The notes: generated from the sequence alone by a model not told the origin. Shown: positions 1-9,038, numbered from the stretch's first letter. The stretch: DNA of 64,000 nucleotides from Phenylobacterium sp. (GCA_004799545.1 SSMU01000023.1:62001-126000); one strand, 5' to 3'. A program made the numbers and translations.

Positions 1-1
1 T

Positions 2-337
2 CCGGTGATGACCGCGATCAGCCAGAGCCACGTGGCGGCGGCGGCCTTCGGCCTGATCATGATCCTGGCGCTCTGCCACTCCGGCTACGCGGCGGTGAAC
101 GCGGTGGTCAAGGCCGAGCTGTTCCCGGCCCATGTGCGGGCGCTGGGCGTCTCCCTGCCCTACGCCCTGGCCAACGCGATGTTCGGGGGCACGGCGGAAT
201 ACGTCGCCGAGTGGCTGAAGAAGGCCGGCGCCGAGAGCGGCTTCTACGTCTATGTGGCGGTGGTCATGCTGGCCGGCGCCCTGGTCGCGGCACGCTTGCG
301 CAACACCAATGTCACCAGCCTGATCGAGGGGGATTGA
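2..337 (+). CDS. MFS transporter, C-terminal fragment (5' end outside window)
   Basis: The reading frame is open from the first bases of the window, so this is the C-terminal part of a longer protein. About 111 residues are visible. They form three or four membrane segments and end in the short charged tail IEGD. The stretch ELFPAHVRALGVSLPYALANAMFG is the pattern of the later transmembrane helices of metabolite:H+ symporters of the KgtP/ShiA type, where an ELFP..VR motif sits in a cytoplasmic loop. The likely role is uptake of an organic acid or similar solute across the inner membrane. The substrate cannot be judged from the fragment. The next gene starts one base after its stop, so the two are probably co-transcribed. 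Confidence 0.75.
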   Translation, partial: PVMTAISQSHVAAAAFGLIMILALCHSGYAAVNAVVKAELFPAHVRALGVSLPYALANAMFGGTAEYVAEWLKKAGAESGFYVYVAVVMLAGALVAARLRNTNVTSLIEGD

Positions 338-338
338 G

Positions 339-1046
339 TTGACCTTCGGCCTGCCGCTCCACCCCTTGGACCTGGTGGCGCTCGGCGTCTTCCTGGTCGC
401 CTGGCTGTTCTACGAGCCGGTGCTGAAGCGGCTCGGCCGCGGCGGCGGGCTGATCAACACCGACATGACGGTGATCCGCACCCAGTGGATGCGCAACATG
501 GTCGGCCGCGAGAACCGGTTCATGGACGGCCAGTTGCTGGGCCAGTCGCTGAACTCGGCCTCCTTCTTCACCTCGTCCAACCTGATCCTCATCGCGGCCA
601 TAGCCGGCGCCCTGTTCGGCGGCGAGCGGACCTTCCGCACGGCCTCCAGCCTGATCGTCATCCAGACCTCGTCGCGGGCCCTGTTCGAGGCCCAGCTCGG
701 CCTGGTGCTGCTGACCCTGGCGCGCGGCCTGCTGGACCTGATCTGGGCGATCCGGCAGTTCAACTATTGCCTGGCCGCGATCGGGGCCGTGCCCGTGCGC
801 GTCGAGCCGGAGGATCACCACACCTTCGGCAACGTGGCGGCGCGGCTCTTGAACCCGGCGCTGTCCTCGTTCAACGCCGGCGTCCGGGCCTACTATTTCG
901 CGCTGGCGGCCGCCGCCTGGCTGTTCGGGGCCGAGGCTTTCCTGGCCGCCACCCTCGGCGCCCTCGCCCTGCTGCTCTGGCGCCAGCGCCGCTCGCCGGC
1001 GGCGGCCGCGGTCCGCGACCTGCGCAAGCTGCTGGAGAAGTCCTAG
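339..1046 (+). CDS. DUF599 family membrane protein
   Basis: A 235-residue protein with about four predicted membrane helices (near residues 8-28, 75-95, 112-135 and 180-225). The layout, with FYEPVLKRL after the first helix and MVGRENRFMDGQLLGQ before the second, matches DUF599 proteins, whose function is unknown. I chose the TTG start one base after the upstream stop because the first internal ATG (residue 43) would remove helix 1. Its stop codon overlaps the convergent YjbR-like gene in a shared CTAG. The family call is fairly firm; no function can be given. Confidence 0.75.
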   Translation: MTFGLPLHPLDLVALGVFLVAWLFYEPVLKRLGRGGGLINTDMTVIRTQWMRNMVGRENRFMDGQLLGQSLNSASFFTSSNLILIAAIAGALFGGERTFRTASSLIVIQTSSRALFEAQLGLVLLTLARGLLDLIWAIRQFNYCLAAIGAVPVRVEPEDHHTFGNVAARLLNPALSSFNAGVRAYYFALAAAAWLFGAEAFLAATLGALALLLWRQRRSPAAAAVRDLRKLLEKS

Positions 1047-1381
1047 GCGAGGCCCAGCTCGAGGCGGAGCTTCTTGGTCAGCTTGCCGGCGATCAGGGAG
1101 TGGGCGGTGGCGATCCAGCCGGCGGCGTCCTCGCGGTCCAGGCCAGCGAGGTCGACGGCCACCCACTGGCCCTTGGCGCAGTAGGGCGCCTGGCGGCCCG
1201 GCCCGCCGGCCTCGGTGAGCACCACGAAACCGATGTCGCTGACCTTGAAGGACATCGCCTCGTCGCCGCAGATCACGAACACCTTGCCGCCCACCTTGTA
1301 GACGTCCGAGGCGCCCCACTGGATCACCCGGGTGACCGCCGGCAGGGCGAAGCAGGTGGCCTCGATGTCGGCCCTCGTCAT
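1043..1381 (-). CDS. MmcQ/YjbR family DNA-binding protein (copy 1)
   Basis: A 112-residue protein of the MmcQ/YjbR family (CyaY-like fold). It has the typical N-terminal helix with ALPAV, the strand motif WGASDVYKVGGKVFVI, and the C-terminal segment WIATAHSLIAGKLTKKLRLELGL. Family members are small cytosolic proteins, sometimes annotated as DNA-binding, without an established reaction. It follows a clear paralogue (1392-1739) with a 10-base gap, and both follow msrA, so the three form one operon read on the minus strand. Its stop overlaps that of the convergent DUF599 gene. Confidence 0.8.
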   Translation of the reverse strand: MTRADIEATCFALPAVTRVIQWGASDVYKVGGKVFVICGDEAMSFKVSDIGFVVLTEAGGPGRQAPYCAKGQWVAVDLAGLDREDAAGWIATAHSLIAGKLTKKLRLELGLA

Positions 1382-1391
1382 CTTGGGCGCC

Positions 1392-1739
1392 TCACGCGCC
1401 GATCCCCAGGGCCGCCTGGGTCTTCTTCGGCAGCTTCCCGGCCACCAGCCGGTGGGAGGTCGCGATCCAGTCGGCCACTTCGGCGGCGTCCTGCGAGGCC
1501 AGGTCGTGGATCGTCACCCACTTGGCGCGGGCGAGGTATTTGGAGGGCTCGGCGCGGCCGCTTTCCGTCAGCACCTCGAAGGCGATGTCCGTCGCCTTGA
1601 ACCCCAGATGCTCGCCGGCGATGTCGGTGGCGGCGAACATCTTGGCGCCCACCGAATAGACGTGATCGGCACCCCATTTAACGTCGAAGGTCGCGCCGGG
1701 CAGGCCCAGGGCGAAGTCGTGCAGCTCCCCCTTGGTCAC
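1392..1739 (-). CDS. MmcQ/YjbR family DNA-binding protein (copy 2)
   Basis: A 115-residue paralogue of the downstream neighbour. The shared landmarks are LGLPGATFDVKWGADHVYSVG, near ATDIAFEVLTESG, and the C-terminal pattern WIATSHRLVAGKLPKKTQAALG. The two copies probably arose by tandem duplication and have diverged strongly. It lies 10 bases after the msrA stop and 10 bases before copy 1, which suggests one transcript. The function is unknown, and linkage with a methionine sulfoxide reductase may only reflect operon order. Confidence 0.8.
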   Translation of the reverse strand: MTKGELHDFALGLPGATFDVKWGADHVYSVGAKMFAATDIAGEHLGFKATDIAFEVLTESGRAEPSKYLARAKWVTIHDLASQDAAEVADWIATSHRLVAGKLPKKTQAALGIGA

Positions 1740-1749
1740 GCCCGGGTCC

Positions 1750-2400
1750 CTAAGCGCTGACGCCGACGCCGATCGGACAGCTGACGCCCGTGCCGCCGAT
1801 GCCGCAGTAGCCGCCTGGATTCTTGGCCAGGTACTGCTGGTGGTAGTCCTCGGCGAAATAGAACGGGCCGGCGGGCGCGATCTCGGTGGTGATCCGGCCG
1901 AGGCCCTGTTTCGACAGCGCCTGCTGGTAGGCCTCGCGCGACGCCTCGGCCTCGGCGGCCTGGGCTTCGTTCACGACGTAGATCCCCGAACGGTACTGGG
2001 TGCCAATGTCATTGCCCTGGCGCATGCCCTGGGTCGGGTCGTGGCCTTCCCAGAACACCTTCAGGAGGTCGGAATAGGTCACCACCTTGGGGTCATAGAC
2101 CACCATCACCGCCTCGGCCTGGCCGGTGCGGCCCGAGCAGACCTCCTCGTAGGTGGGGTTGGGCGTCGCGCCGTTCTGGTAGCCGACGGCGGTCACATAG
2201 ACGCCGGGGACCTGCCAGAACTTGCGCTCCTCGCCCCAGAAACAGCCCATGGCGAAATAGGCGGTCTCCAGCCCGTCGGGATAGGGCCCCTTGAGCGGAT
2301 GGCCGTTCACGAAGTGGGTCTCGGCGGTGGGGATGGCGTGCGCCCGGCCCGGCAGGGCGTTGTCGGCGGTGGCGACGTCGAGCGGCTTCTTGAACAGCAT
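1750..2400 (-). CDS. msrA: Peptide-methionine (S)-S-oxide reductase MsrA
   Basis: MsrA reduces methionine-S-sulfoxide in proteins and free methionine, with thioredoxin as reductant. The 216-residue product has the catalytic motif GCFWGEE (Cys53) and further family blocks: [30 protein letters not shown], and [10 protein letters not shown]. Two cysteines in [14 protein letters not shown] near the C-terminus are the likely recycling cysteines. The N-terminal [18 protein letters not shown] extension is common in alphaproteobacterial MsrA. I chose the ATG at 2400 because the frame upstream of it has no family similarity. No signal peptide is visible, so it should act in the cytoplasm. It heads an operon with two YjbR-like genes. 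Confidence 0.95.
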   Translation of the reverse strand: MLFKKPLDVATADNALPGRAHAIPTAETHFVNGHPLKGPYPDGLETAYFAMGCFWGEERKFWQVPGVYVTAVGYQNGATPNPTYEEVCSGRTGQAEAVMVVYDPKVVTYSDLLKVFWEGHDPTQGMRQGNDIGTQYRSGIYVVNEAQAAEAEASREAYQQALSKQGLGRITTEIAPAGPFYFAEDYHQQYLAKNPGGYCGIGGTGVSCPIGVGVSA

Positions 2401-2541
2401 GGCGGGGGCTCCAGGATGGCGGCTCCAACATAGGGCTTCGCGGGCCGGTTTGCATCTTACGCTGTCAGCCAACGGTCGCCCGCTGACGCCGGGGAACTTT
2501 CGTGCCAAGCTCGGATCGAACGTTGGTATGGGAGGTGCGCC

Positions 2542-3501
2542 ATGAAGACGCTGAGAACAGTCCTGCTGGCGGCGGCGGTGATCGGCCTGGGGGCCACCAC
2601 CGCCCTGGCGTCCGGCGGCGGCAGCATGGGATCGGGCGGGGCCGGCAGCGGCGGGGTCTCGAACATGCCGGGCAACTCGGGTCCGCAGTACGACCCGGCC
2701 GCCGAGTACGCCAAGGCGGTCAGCGCCTTCAAGGCCAAGCAGTACCGCGACGCCGCCCGGGCGGCGCAGCACGTCACCGACGCGGTGCCGAAGAGCCCCG
2801 ACGCTTGGCGGCTGCTGGGCGCGGCCAAGGCCGGCGACAACGACTGGAAGGCCGCGCGGCGGGCCTATGAGCGGGCCGTCAAACTGGCCCCCGACGAGAT
2901 CACCGGCCACGCAGGCCTGGGCATGGCGCTGGCCAACCTGAAGGACCCCAAGGCGCAGGACGAGCTGACCTGGCTGAAGGCCAAGGCCCAGACCTGCGCC
3001 GACGCCTGCCCGGACGCGGCGAACCTGAAGGCCATGTCGGTCATGGTCGAGGGCGCCATGACCCCGGCCGCCACGGCGGCCACGCCGAAGCCCTCGGCGT
3101 CGCTCTCCGGGCCGATGCTGTTCGGCGGCCCGATGGCCGGCGAAGGCGCCTATGTCACGGCGGTCAGCCTGATCAACCAGAAGCGCTATGACGAGGCCTT
3201 GGCCTCCCTGGCCGGCGCCCAGGCGAAGTTCGGCCTGCACCCGGACATCCTGACCTACGAGGGCTACGCCTGGCGCAAGAAGGGCGACTACGCCAGGGCC
3301 GAGCAGTTCTACCGGCAGGCCCTGGCCCTCGACCCGGCGCATATCGGCGCGATCGAATATTACGGCGAACTCAAGGTGGCGACCGGCGACCTCGGCGGGG
3401 CGAAGAAGCTGCTCGCCAGGCTCGACGGGCTCTGCACCTACGGCTGCGCGGATGCGGAGGAACTGCGCCGTTGGATCGCGCTCGGGCACGAGCCGCAGTA
3501 G
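2542..3501 (+). CDS. Secreted tetratricopeptide-repeat protein
   Basis: A 319-residue protein with a signal peptide (residues 1-23, ending TALAS), a glycine/serine-rich linker (about 24-50) and TPR units. One pair lies near residues 55-130 ([19 protein letters not shown], followed by a second helix pair), and another near 205-275 ([17 protein letters not shown], then [17 protein letters not shown]). Cysteine pairs at TCADACPD and LCTYGCAD suggest disulfides in the periplasm. A clear GGGAGGTG-like ribosome site precedes the ATG. The next gene begins 27 bases downstream, so the two may be co-transcribed. The role is probably protein-protein interaction in the envelope; no partner can be named. 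Confidence 0.8.
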   Translation: MKTLRTVLLAAAVIGLGATTALASGGGSMGSGGAGSGGVSNMPGNSGPQYDPAAEYAKAVSAFKAKQYRDAARAAQHVTDAVPKSPDAWRLLGAAKAGDNDWKAARRAYERAVKLAPDEITGHAGLGMALANLKDPKAQDELTWLKAKAQTCADACPDAANLKAMSVMVEGAMTPAATAATPKPSASLSGPMLFGGPMAGEGAYVTAVSLINQKRYDEALASLAGAQAKFGLHPDILTYEGYAWRKKGDYARAEQFYRQALALDPAHIGAIEYYGELKVATGDLGGAKKLLARLDGLCTYGCADAEELRRWIALGHEPQ

Positions 3502-3527
3502 TAGCGCGCCCGAGCGGCGCGCCAGGT

Positions 3528-4535
3528 ATGTTTCTGACGCGCAGCCGGACGCAAAGGTGGTCCCCACTTTTGCTGGCTGTCGCTGGCGCGCTCGGCCTCG
3601 CAGCGGCCGCGGGCGCTCTGGCGCCGGCGGCGAGCCCGGGCGGGCCGCCTCTGCGGGCCATGCGCTGGGCGCCGGCGGACGTCGATCCGGTGGCGACCTT
3701 CGCCCGCGCGCCCACCGAATGCCTGAGGCTTCCGGCCGAGGCCCGCGCCGCGTTGAGCGTCGAGGTCGGCCGCGCGGCGTTCCGCACGCCGGTGCTGCTG
3801 GGCGGCCAGGCGGCGCGCGCCGGGGTGGCCTGCGAGACCTGCCACAAGGCCGGCCGCAGCAATCCCACCTTCCTGTTTCCCGGGGTCTCCGGCGCGCCCG
3901 GCACGGCGGACGTCACCGACTCGCTGTTCTCCACCCACCGCGGCGACGGCATCGATAACCCGAAGCCGATCCCCGACCTCAGCGGGCCGAAGGCCAAGCT
4001 GAAGATCGCCCAGGCGCCGGCCGACCATAAGCTCGAGCCCTTCATCCACGGCCTGGTCACCGAGGAGTTCGACGGACCGGAGCCTGCGCCTGCGGTGCTG
4101 GACGGCCTGGCGGCCTATGTCCGCGCGCTGAGCCCCGCCGCCTGCCCGAAGGCCGCCAGCCAGCCGGTGACCGTGGCCTACCTCCTGGCCGACGCCCGCC
4201 GCGCGGTCCGCGCCGCGCAGGGGGAGATGGCGCTGGGCGACGCGCCAACCGCCGTCCTGATGCTGGCCTCGGCCCGCACGCGGCTGGGGCTGATCGACGA
4301 GCGCTACGCCGACCCCGGCTTGGCCGCCCTGCGCGCCCAACTCCGCGCCGCCGACCACCGCCTGGCCGAGGCGCAGGACGCCGTCCGCGCCCATAGCCCC
4401 AGCATCGGCGCTGACCTCGCGGCCTGGCTGGCGGCGTCGCATCCGCTGGAGGCCCGGCTCGCCGCCCGCGAGCCCGCGTCGCTGTTCAACCCGGCCCTCC
4501 TGACGCAGGCGGCCCGGCGGCGCTTGCCCGGCTAG
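3528..4535 (+). CDS. Periplasmic cytochrome c-like protein
   Basis: A 335-residue protein with an N-terminal signal sequence (about residues 1-34: basic start, then [19 protein letters not shown]). A single haem c binding motif, CETCH, lies near residue 104, inside a region rich in G, P and D that ends in the SGP loop expected of a small cytochrome c or di-haem peroxidase-like domain. The second half is alanine-rich and helical ([18 protein letters not shown] and following) with no motif I recognise. It is probably an electron carrier or redox subunit in the periplasm. The start codon lies 11 bases before a dispersed repeat that codes for part of the signal peptide (see repeat at 3539). The ribosome site is weak. 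Confidence 0.65.
   Translation: MFLTRSRTQRWSPLLLAVAGALGLAAAAGALAPAASPGGPPLRAMRWAPADVDPVATFARAPTECLRLPAEARAALSVEVGRAAFRTPVLLGGQAARAGVACETCHKAGRSNPTFLFPGVSGAPGTADVTDSLFSTHRGDGIDNPKPIPDLSGPKAKLKIAQAPADHKLEPFIHGLVTEEFDGPEPAPAVLDGLAAYVRALSPAACPKAASQPVTVAYLLADARRAVRAAQGEMALGDAPTAVLMLASARTRLGLIDERYADPGLAALRAQLRAADHRLAEAQDAVRAHSPSIGADLAAWLAASHPLEARLAAREPASLFNPALLTQAARRRLPG
3539..3584 (+). repeat. Dispersed 46-bp palindromic repeat, copy A
   Basis: This segment matches the reverse complement of 39647-39692 at 42 of 46 positions. Its core is an inverted repeat, GCAAAGGTGG (3551-3560) and CCACTTTTGC (3564-3573), with a 3-base loop. It lies inside the start of the cytochrome c-like gene and encodes about residues 4-19 of its signal peptide. 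It behaves like a REP-type interspersed palindrome. Only two copies are visible in this window. Confidence 0.8.
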
Positions 4536-4591
4536 GCGTATCGCTATATTCCCGCGCCTTCCGACGCGCCGGGCCTGCCCGCGTGACGTGG

Positions 4592-4681
4592 GGTGAGGTG
4601 GCCGAGTGGTTGAAGGCGCACGCCTGGAACGCGTGTATAGGGGAAACTCTATCGAGGGTTCGAATCCCTCTCTCACCGCCA
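4592..4681 (+). tRNA. tRNA-Ser (anticodon GGA)
   Basis: A 90-nt cloverleaf with a 7-bp acceptor stem (GGTGAGG pairing with TCTCACC, one G-U pair), an anticodon stem CACGC/GCGTG at 4619-4623 and 4631-4635, and a loop with anticodon GGA at 4626-4628. It also has the long variable arm typical of class II tRNAs, a T arm GAGGG-TTCGAAT-CCCTC, and an encoded CCA at 4679-4681. GGA reads UCC and UCU serine codons. Confidence 0.97.
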
Positions 4682-4781
4682 TTTCGGCCGCCGCAGCGAG
4701 CGCGATCCGGCGGCCGAACCGTCACCATGCACCCCTGATCGCCATCCGCGCGTTATCTGGCGGGGACGAAGAGGACCACAG

Positions 4782-5132
4782 ATGCGCAAGACCTTCACCA
4801 CGGCCGCGATGGCGGCCCTAATCGCCCTGCCCCTGCTGGCGGGCGCCAGCGCCGCGAGCGCCTCCTGCCAGAGCCGCAAGAACACCGGCACGCTGATCGG
4901 CGGCGTCGGCGGGGCCCTGCTGGGCAACTCGATCTCGCACGGCGGCGGCGGGGCGATCATCGGCGGCCTGGGCGGCGCAGTCGTCGGCCACCAGATCGCC
5001 AAGAGCGGCTGTTCCGGGACCCACGCCTACTATCGCCGCGGCCACACCCGGTACGCCCACAACTCGACCTACCGTCCGGCGAGCAACGTCTACTACGACC
5101 AGCGCGGCAACCCGGTTCAGGTGACCCGCTAG
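4782..5132 (+). CDS. Small secreted glycine-zipper (2TM) protein
   Basis: A 116-residue protein with a signal peptide (residues 1-27, ending ASAASAS) followed by two glycine-zipper segments, GTLIGGVGGALLGNSIS and GAIIGGLGGAVVGHQIA. These two stretches form the hairpin-like membrane-associated unit of the glycine zipper 2TM family. The tail is rich in tyrosine, arginine and asparagine and ends in VYYDQRGNPVQVTR. Two cysteines flank the zipper. Such proteins sit in the periplasm or outer membrane; many are envelope-stress or outer-membrane-integrity proteins of unclear mechanism. A strong hairpin follows the stop. Confidence 0.8.
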   Translation: MRKTFTTAAMAALIALPLLAGASAASASCQSRKNTGTLIGGVGGALLGNSISHGGGGAIIGGLGGAVVGHQIAKSGCSGTHAYYRRGHTRYAHNSTYRPASNVYYDQRGNPVQVTR

Positions 5133-5138
5133 GCGACG

Positions 5139-5162
5139 GGCCGCGCGGTTCGCCGCGCGGCC
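5139..5162 (+). terminator. UUCG-capped GC hairpin after the glycine-zipper gene
   Basis: A perfect 10-bp stem, GGCCGCGCGG (5139-5148) with CCGCGCGGCC (5153-5162), is closed by the very stable tetraloop TTCG. It begins 6 bases after the stop codon. No T run follows, so it is either a weak intrinsic terminator or a 3'-end stabilising structure. Confidence 0.55.
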
Positions 5163-5198
5163 TCGGCGCCGCCGACGGACGTCTGGCCGAGGCGCTTT

Positions 5199-5212
5199 GG
5201 TAACCGGTGTCA
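5199..5212. promoter_or_regulatory. LacI-type operator upstream of the LamG gene
   Basis: GGTAACCGGTGTCA matches the palindrome TGACACCGGTGTCA at 11 of 14 positions, including the core ACCGGT and one complete half-site. It lies 69 bases before the ATG of the LamG gene. The even-length palindrome with a central CG is the usual form of LacI/GalR operators. The regulator at 21209-22309 is the likely partner. Confidence 0.65.
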
Positions 5213-5281
5213 TTTTGCACTTGCCGGGGCGCTTGAATTGCGCTCCGCTCCCGCCGCAACCTCAACCGAAGTGTGGGGGCC

Positions 5282-8200
5282 ATGGGCGGGACGAGCAGGC
5301 GGGATCGGCGGTTGGGCTATGCGCTGGGCGTCGCGCTCCTGGCGCTGAGCGGAACCGCGCACGCCGAGGCGCCGGGCCTGCTGTTCCACCTCTCCGCCGA
5401 CCAAGGCCTGACCGCCGACCAGGCGGCCGGCGATCCGGCGCCCAACTTCGCCGACAAGGTCAAGATCGTGCCCGACGGCCGGCTGGGCGGGGCGCTGTCG
5501 GCGGCCGACGACGTGGTGCTGAGCTGGAAGGCGCCGGGCAACATCTACGCCCAGCGCGGGACGCTCTCCTTCTTCTGGCGCGCCCGCTATCCGGTGGGCG
5601 AGGCGCCCTTCCCGCTGATGCGGGTGGGCTTCGCCGACCACACCAGCTGGGACATGACCTTCCTGCGGCTGGACTGGAACGGTCACGGCTTCGACGCCTT
5701 CGTCACCGACAACAACCTGGCCCGGGTGCGGGTCTCATTTGCGCTGCCTGGGCGCCCGGCGCCGGACAAGTGGACCCACCTGGCTTTCACCTGGGACGAG
5801 ACCAAGGGGATCGAGCTCTACGTCGACGGCAAGCTGGCGGCGCGCAAGGACCAGGCCGCCGTGCTGGATTCCGGTCTCGACCAGTTCGGCCCGACCAGCC
5901 GGGTGGTCTCGCCGCACCAGGTGCAGAGCCGCTACAGCTTCATGCGCGGCGGCGACTACGACGAGCTGCGGATCTACGACCACGCCCTGCCGGCCGCCGA
6001 CGTCGCGGCCCTGGCGCGCGGCGAGGCGCCGGCGGCCCCGGCGGAAACGGCCCGCAGCCTGGCCGATCCGGCGACCCTGGCCGAATGGCGCTGGCGCTAT
6101 GGGTGGAACCGCAAGGGCGACCTGCCGCCGCTGCTCGAGGCGCCGGTGACCCGCGTCCGCAAGGTGGAGTTCGCCGACGCCAAGGACCTCAAGGCGTGGA
6201 TGTGGAAGGCGACCGACGGGATCGCCGAGACCACCTGGCCCGGCGTCTACAACCGCTCACGCCTGCCCGGCCGCAACGACTACTTCACCCTGCCCGACTG
6301 GAATACCTACGTCGAAGGCGGCAAGGCGCTGACGCTCACCCTGCCGAACGAGCCTTGGAACCACCTCGAAATCCAGGGCGCGGCCTACGGCGACCTGACC
6401 TACGCCGGCGCCGACGGCAAGCCGGGCAAGCTCGCCGCCCGGCCGAAGGACCAGGAGCGGACCTTCCACCAGTTCGCGGGCGAACGGACCGGCGGGGTGC
6501 TGACCTTCACCAACATCGCCCAGGAGACGCCGATCCAGGAGATCGCGGCCTATGACCTTGGCCCGGGCGTGGAGCCGGCCGGGACCACCAAGCTCAGCTA
6601 TACGGTGCGGGTTGCGGCGGCCCCGGACTCGCCGGACCTCGACGAGCTGAACGGCTTCATCCGCGGGCGCTATCCGCCGGAGGAACGGGCGACGGTCACA
6701 GCCTTGCCGGACGGCGCGCCGACGCGGCCGCGGGCGGCGGACGGGGCGGCCCGCCTGCCGCTGGTGCACATCCTGATCCCCTACGAATTCGGGGCCGCGC
6801 CGGCCGCCGAGCCGCTCTACCGCTCCTGGGGCTATGGCTGGGAGAACATGCGCGATGCGCTGGACGGGGTGGCCATCGACCTGCCGGCGCTGAAAGGCGC
6901 GCCCGGCGAGCTGATCCCGCTGAACATCCAGGTCAAGGACCCGATCTGGCCGGCCCGCAACCTGCTGGAGGTCAGCGTCACGGTGCGGGCCGGCGAGGCG
7001 CGGACCCTGTGGCTCGACACCCGCGACCGCATCCTGCCCAACAAGAGCCTCTACCTGACCATCGCCGCAGGGAACGCCGCGTTCGACGCCAAGGCGCTGG
7101 ACGGGGCCAAGATCCGGCTGGTGTTCAAGGACCGCGCGGCCGGCCTGCCGGAACACATCGCCGACCGGCTGAACCAGGTGAAGGACAACTGGGGCTTCCT
7201 GGTGGAGGAGCACACCGCCTCCAAGCGCGAGGCGCTGCTCCGCCGCCTCGTGGCCGACGCCACCGACCTGCTGAAGGTCGACCCCGACAATCCGATCGGC
7301 CGCGAGTACTGGGCCGACATCACCTACAACAGCCAGGGGCCGCTGCCCTTCGTGCAGCCGACGCCGCCGGCCGGCGAGCCCCTGTGGGCCTTCCGCCAGC
7401 TGGAGGACCTCAAGCAGGTCCGCCACTTCATCGACTGGTGGATCGACAACCGCCAGGTCCCCTACGGCGACTTCGGCGGCGGCCTCTCCGACGACACCGA
7501 CCTGCTGGAACAGTGGCCGGGCCTCGCCTTGATGGGGGTCGATCCGGACAAGATCCGCGCCTCGCACACCGCCATGGAAGAGGCGATCTACCGGAACGGC
7601 ATGTTCACGGACGGCCTAGCCACCATTTGGACCGACGAGCTGCACTCCTACGAGGACGGCATCAACTCGAACTCCGAGGCCATGTACCTGAACTGGGGCG
7701 ACCCGAAGGTGGTGGAGCGGCTGATGACCACCGACGCCGCCTATCCGCGGATCATCTCCGTCAACCCGGCAGGGCACCTGCACTTCAACACCAACTGGTA
7801 CTCGGGGTCCGGCAGCTATCGCGAGGGACCGTGGGAATGGTCGAAATACTACTCCTACCTGGTGCTGCACCCCGGCCTGCTGCTGGGCGACTTCAACGCC
7901 GATCCGACGGGGCGGAAGTTCGTAATCGGCCTGGCCGATGGCCTGCTGGCGCACGGCAAACAGGCGGCTGATGGCGCCTGGACCTACGCCGACGAGATCA
8001 ACTGGCGGACCGACGCCACCCGCGGGACCCTGCCGCCCAACACCCCGCCCATGCAGCTGTTCTGGGCGTCCTGGCGCTGGACGGGGGACGCCAAGTACCT
8101 GCAGCCGATCCTTAGCGCCCAGGCAAAGGGCGGGAACGGCGCGATCCGCCAGGTGAACGAGGACGCGCTGGCGGTGCTGGACAAGCGGGCCACCTGGGGC

Positions 8201-9037
8201 GCGGCGGCGGTGAAGGCCGCGGACGGGCCAAGGGCCACGAACCTCGACCGCTACCTGGCCTGGGAGACCACCGGCGACACCCGCTACCTGGAGAGCCTCT
8301 ACGGCGAGGAGCTGCGCGAGGCGGCCACCCGGATGTACAGCCAGACCGAGGGCCACTGGTGGACCGACCGGGTGGAGATCAGCTCGGAGTTCCTGCAGCG
8401 CACCCGGCTGGGCGGCATCGCCCTGATGCGCAACTGGATCTCGCCCGGGGCGACGGTGAGCTGGCGGTTCGCCGACGACGCCGAGGCCGACAAGGTGGCG
8501 ATCCTGGTGCGGGGCGCGACGCCGACCCATTTCCAGGTCATCGCCTACAACACCACCGACCATGCGGTAGGTGCGACCATGACCGGCTGGAACGTGACCG
8601 CCGGTGAATGGCGGCTGAACGGCGGGGGGAGCTTCGCCTTCGAGAAGAGCCTGGGCGCGCCGGTGACCTTCCCGCCGCAGGCTGCCACCGAGCTCGACTA
8701 TGAGCTGGTCAAGGCCGGGCCGCCCACCGAGACCCGCGCCGACCTGGGCATCGGGGCGGAGGACGTAAAGCGCTCGGGCCGGTCGCTGAGCGTCACCGTG
8801 CACAGCCTGGGCTACCTCGACGCGCCGGCCGGGACGCTGGTGGTTGAGGACGCGGGCGGCAAGGTGGTGGCCCGCGCGGCGACACCGCCGCTAAAGGCGC
8901 CCAAGGATCTGCTGCCCAAGACCGCCGTGCTGAAGATCACCCTGCCCGTGGGTTTCGATCCGAAGGGCGCGCGGGTCCGCGTGGTCCTGCCCCAGCCGGA
9001 GGTGACGCTGCTCAACAACAGCGTGGCGCTTCCGTGA
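5282..9037 (+). CDS. Large secreted LamG-domain protein, putative polysaccharide-active enzyme
   Basis: A 1251-residue protein with a signal peptide (about 1-27, ending GTAHA). Residues 30-250 form a LamG/concanavalin-like jelly roll (LLFHLSADQG, then HTSWDMTFLRLDWNGHG, WTHLAFTWDETKGIELYVDG and YDELRIYDHAL). The middle (about 260-600) looks like beta-sandwich domains. Residues about 640-1100 are helical and carry acidic/aromatic clusters (YGDFGGGLSDDTDLLEQWPG; ELHSYEDGINSNSEA; WYSGSGSYREGPWEWSKYYS) that resemble an (alpha/alpha)6-barrel catalytic domain. The last 110 residues resemble a CARDB-like beta domain. I do not recognise the glycosidase or lyase family. An operator of the uronate regulon lies upstream, which suggests a role in acidic polysaccharide breakdown. 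The ATG at 5282 was preferred to the GTG 9 bases earlier. Confidence 0.7.
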   Translation: MGGTSRRDRRLGYALGVALLALSGTAHAEAPGLLFHLSADQGLTADQAAGDPAPNFADKVKIVPDGRLGGALSAADDVVLSWKAPGNIYAQRGTLSFFWRARYPVGEAPFPLMRVGFADHTSWDMTFLRLDWNGHGFDAFVTDNNLARVRVSFALPGRPAPDKWTHLAFTWDETKGIELYVDGKLAARKDQAAVLDSGLDQFGPTSRVVSPHQVQSRYSFMRGGDYDELRIYDHALPAADVAALARGEAPAAPAETARSLADPATLAEWRWRYGWNRKGDLPPLLEAPVTRVRKVEFADAKDLKAWMWKATDGIAETTWPGVYNRSRLPGRNDYFTLPDWNTYVEGGKALTLTLPNEPWNHLEIQGAAYGDLTYAGADGKPGKLAARPKDQERTFHQFAGERTGGVLTFTNIAQETPIQEIAAYDLGPGVEPAGTTKLSYTVRVAAAPDSPDLDELNGFIRGRYPPEERATVTALPDGAPTRPRAADGAARLPLVHILIPYEFGAAPAAEPLYRSWGYGWENMRDALDGVAIDLPALKGAPGELIPLNIQVKDPIWPARNLLEVSVTVRAGEARTLWLDTRDRILPNKSLYLTIAAGNAAFDAKALDGAKIRLVFKDRAAGLPEHIADRLNQVKDNWGFLVEEHTASKREALLRRLVADATDLLKVDPDNPIGREYWADITYNSQGPLPFVQPTPPAGEPLWAFRQLEDLKQVRHFIDWWIDNRQVPYGDFGGGLSDDTDLLEQWPGLALMGVDPDKIRASHTAMEEAIYRNGMFTDGLATIWTDELHSYEDGINSNSEAMYLNWGDPKVVERLMTTDAAYPRIISVNPAGHLHFNTNWYSGSGSYREGPWEWSKYYSYLVLHPGLLLGDFNADPTGRKFVIGLADGLLAHGKQAADGAWTYADEINWRTDATRGTLPPNTPPMQLFWASWRWTGDAKYLQPILSAQAKGGNGAIRQVNEDALAVLDKRATWGAAAVKAADGPRATNLDRYLAWETTGDTRYLESLYGEELREAATRMYSQTEGHWWTDRVEISSEFLQRTRLGGIALMRNWISPGATVSWRFADDAEADKVAILVRGATPTHFQVIAYNTTDHAVGATMTGWNVTAGEWRLNGGGSFAFEKSLGAPVTFPPQAATELDYELVKAGPPTETRADLGIGAEDVKRSGRSLSVTVHSLGYLDAPAGTLVVEDAGGKVVARAATPPLKAPKDLLPKTAVLKITLPVGFDPKGARVRVVLPQPEVTLLNNSVALP

Positions 9038-9038
9038 G

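Noticed and set aside
4606-4821. A small frame covering the tRNA-Ser gene
   Set aside because: Its first part is the tRNA itself; it has no ribosome site or similarity.
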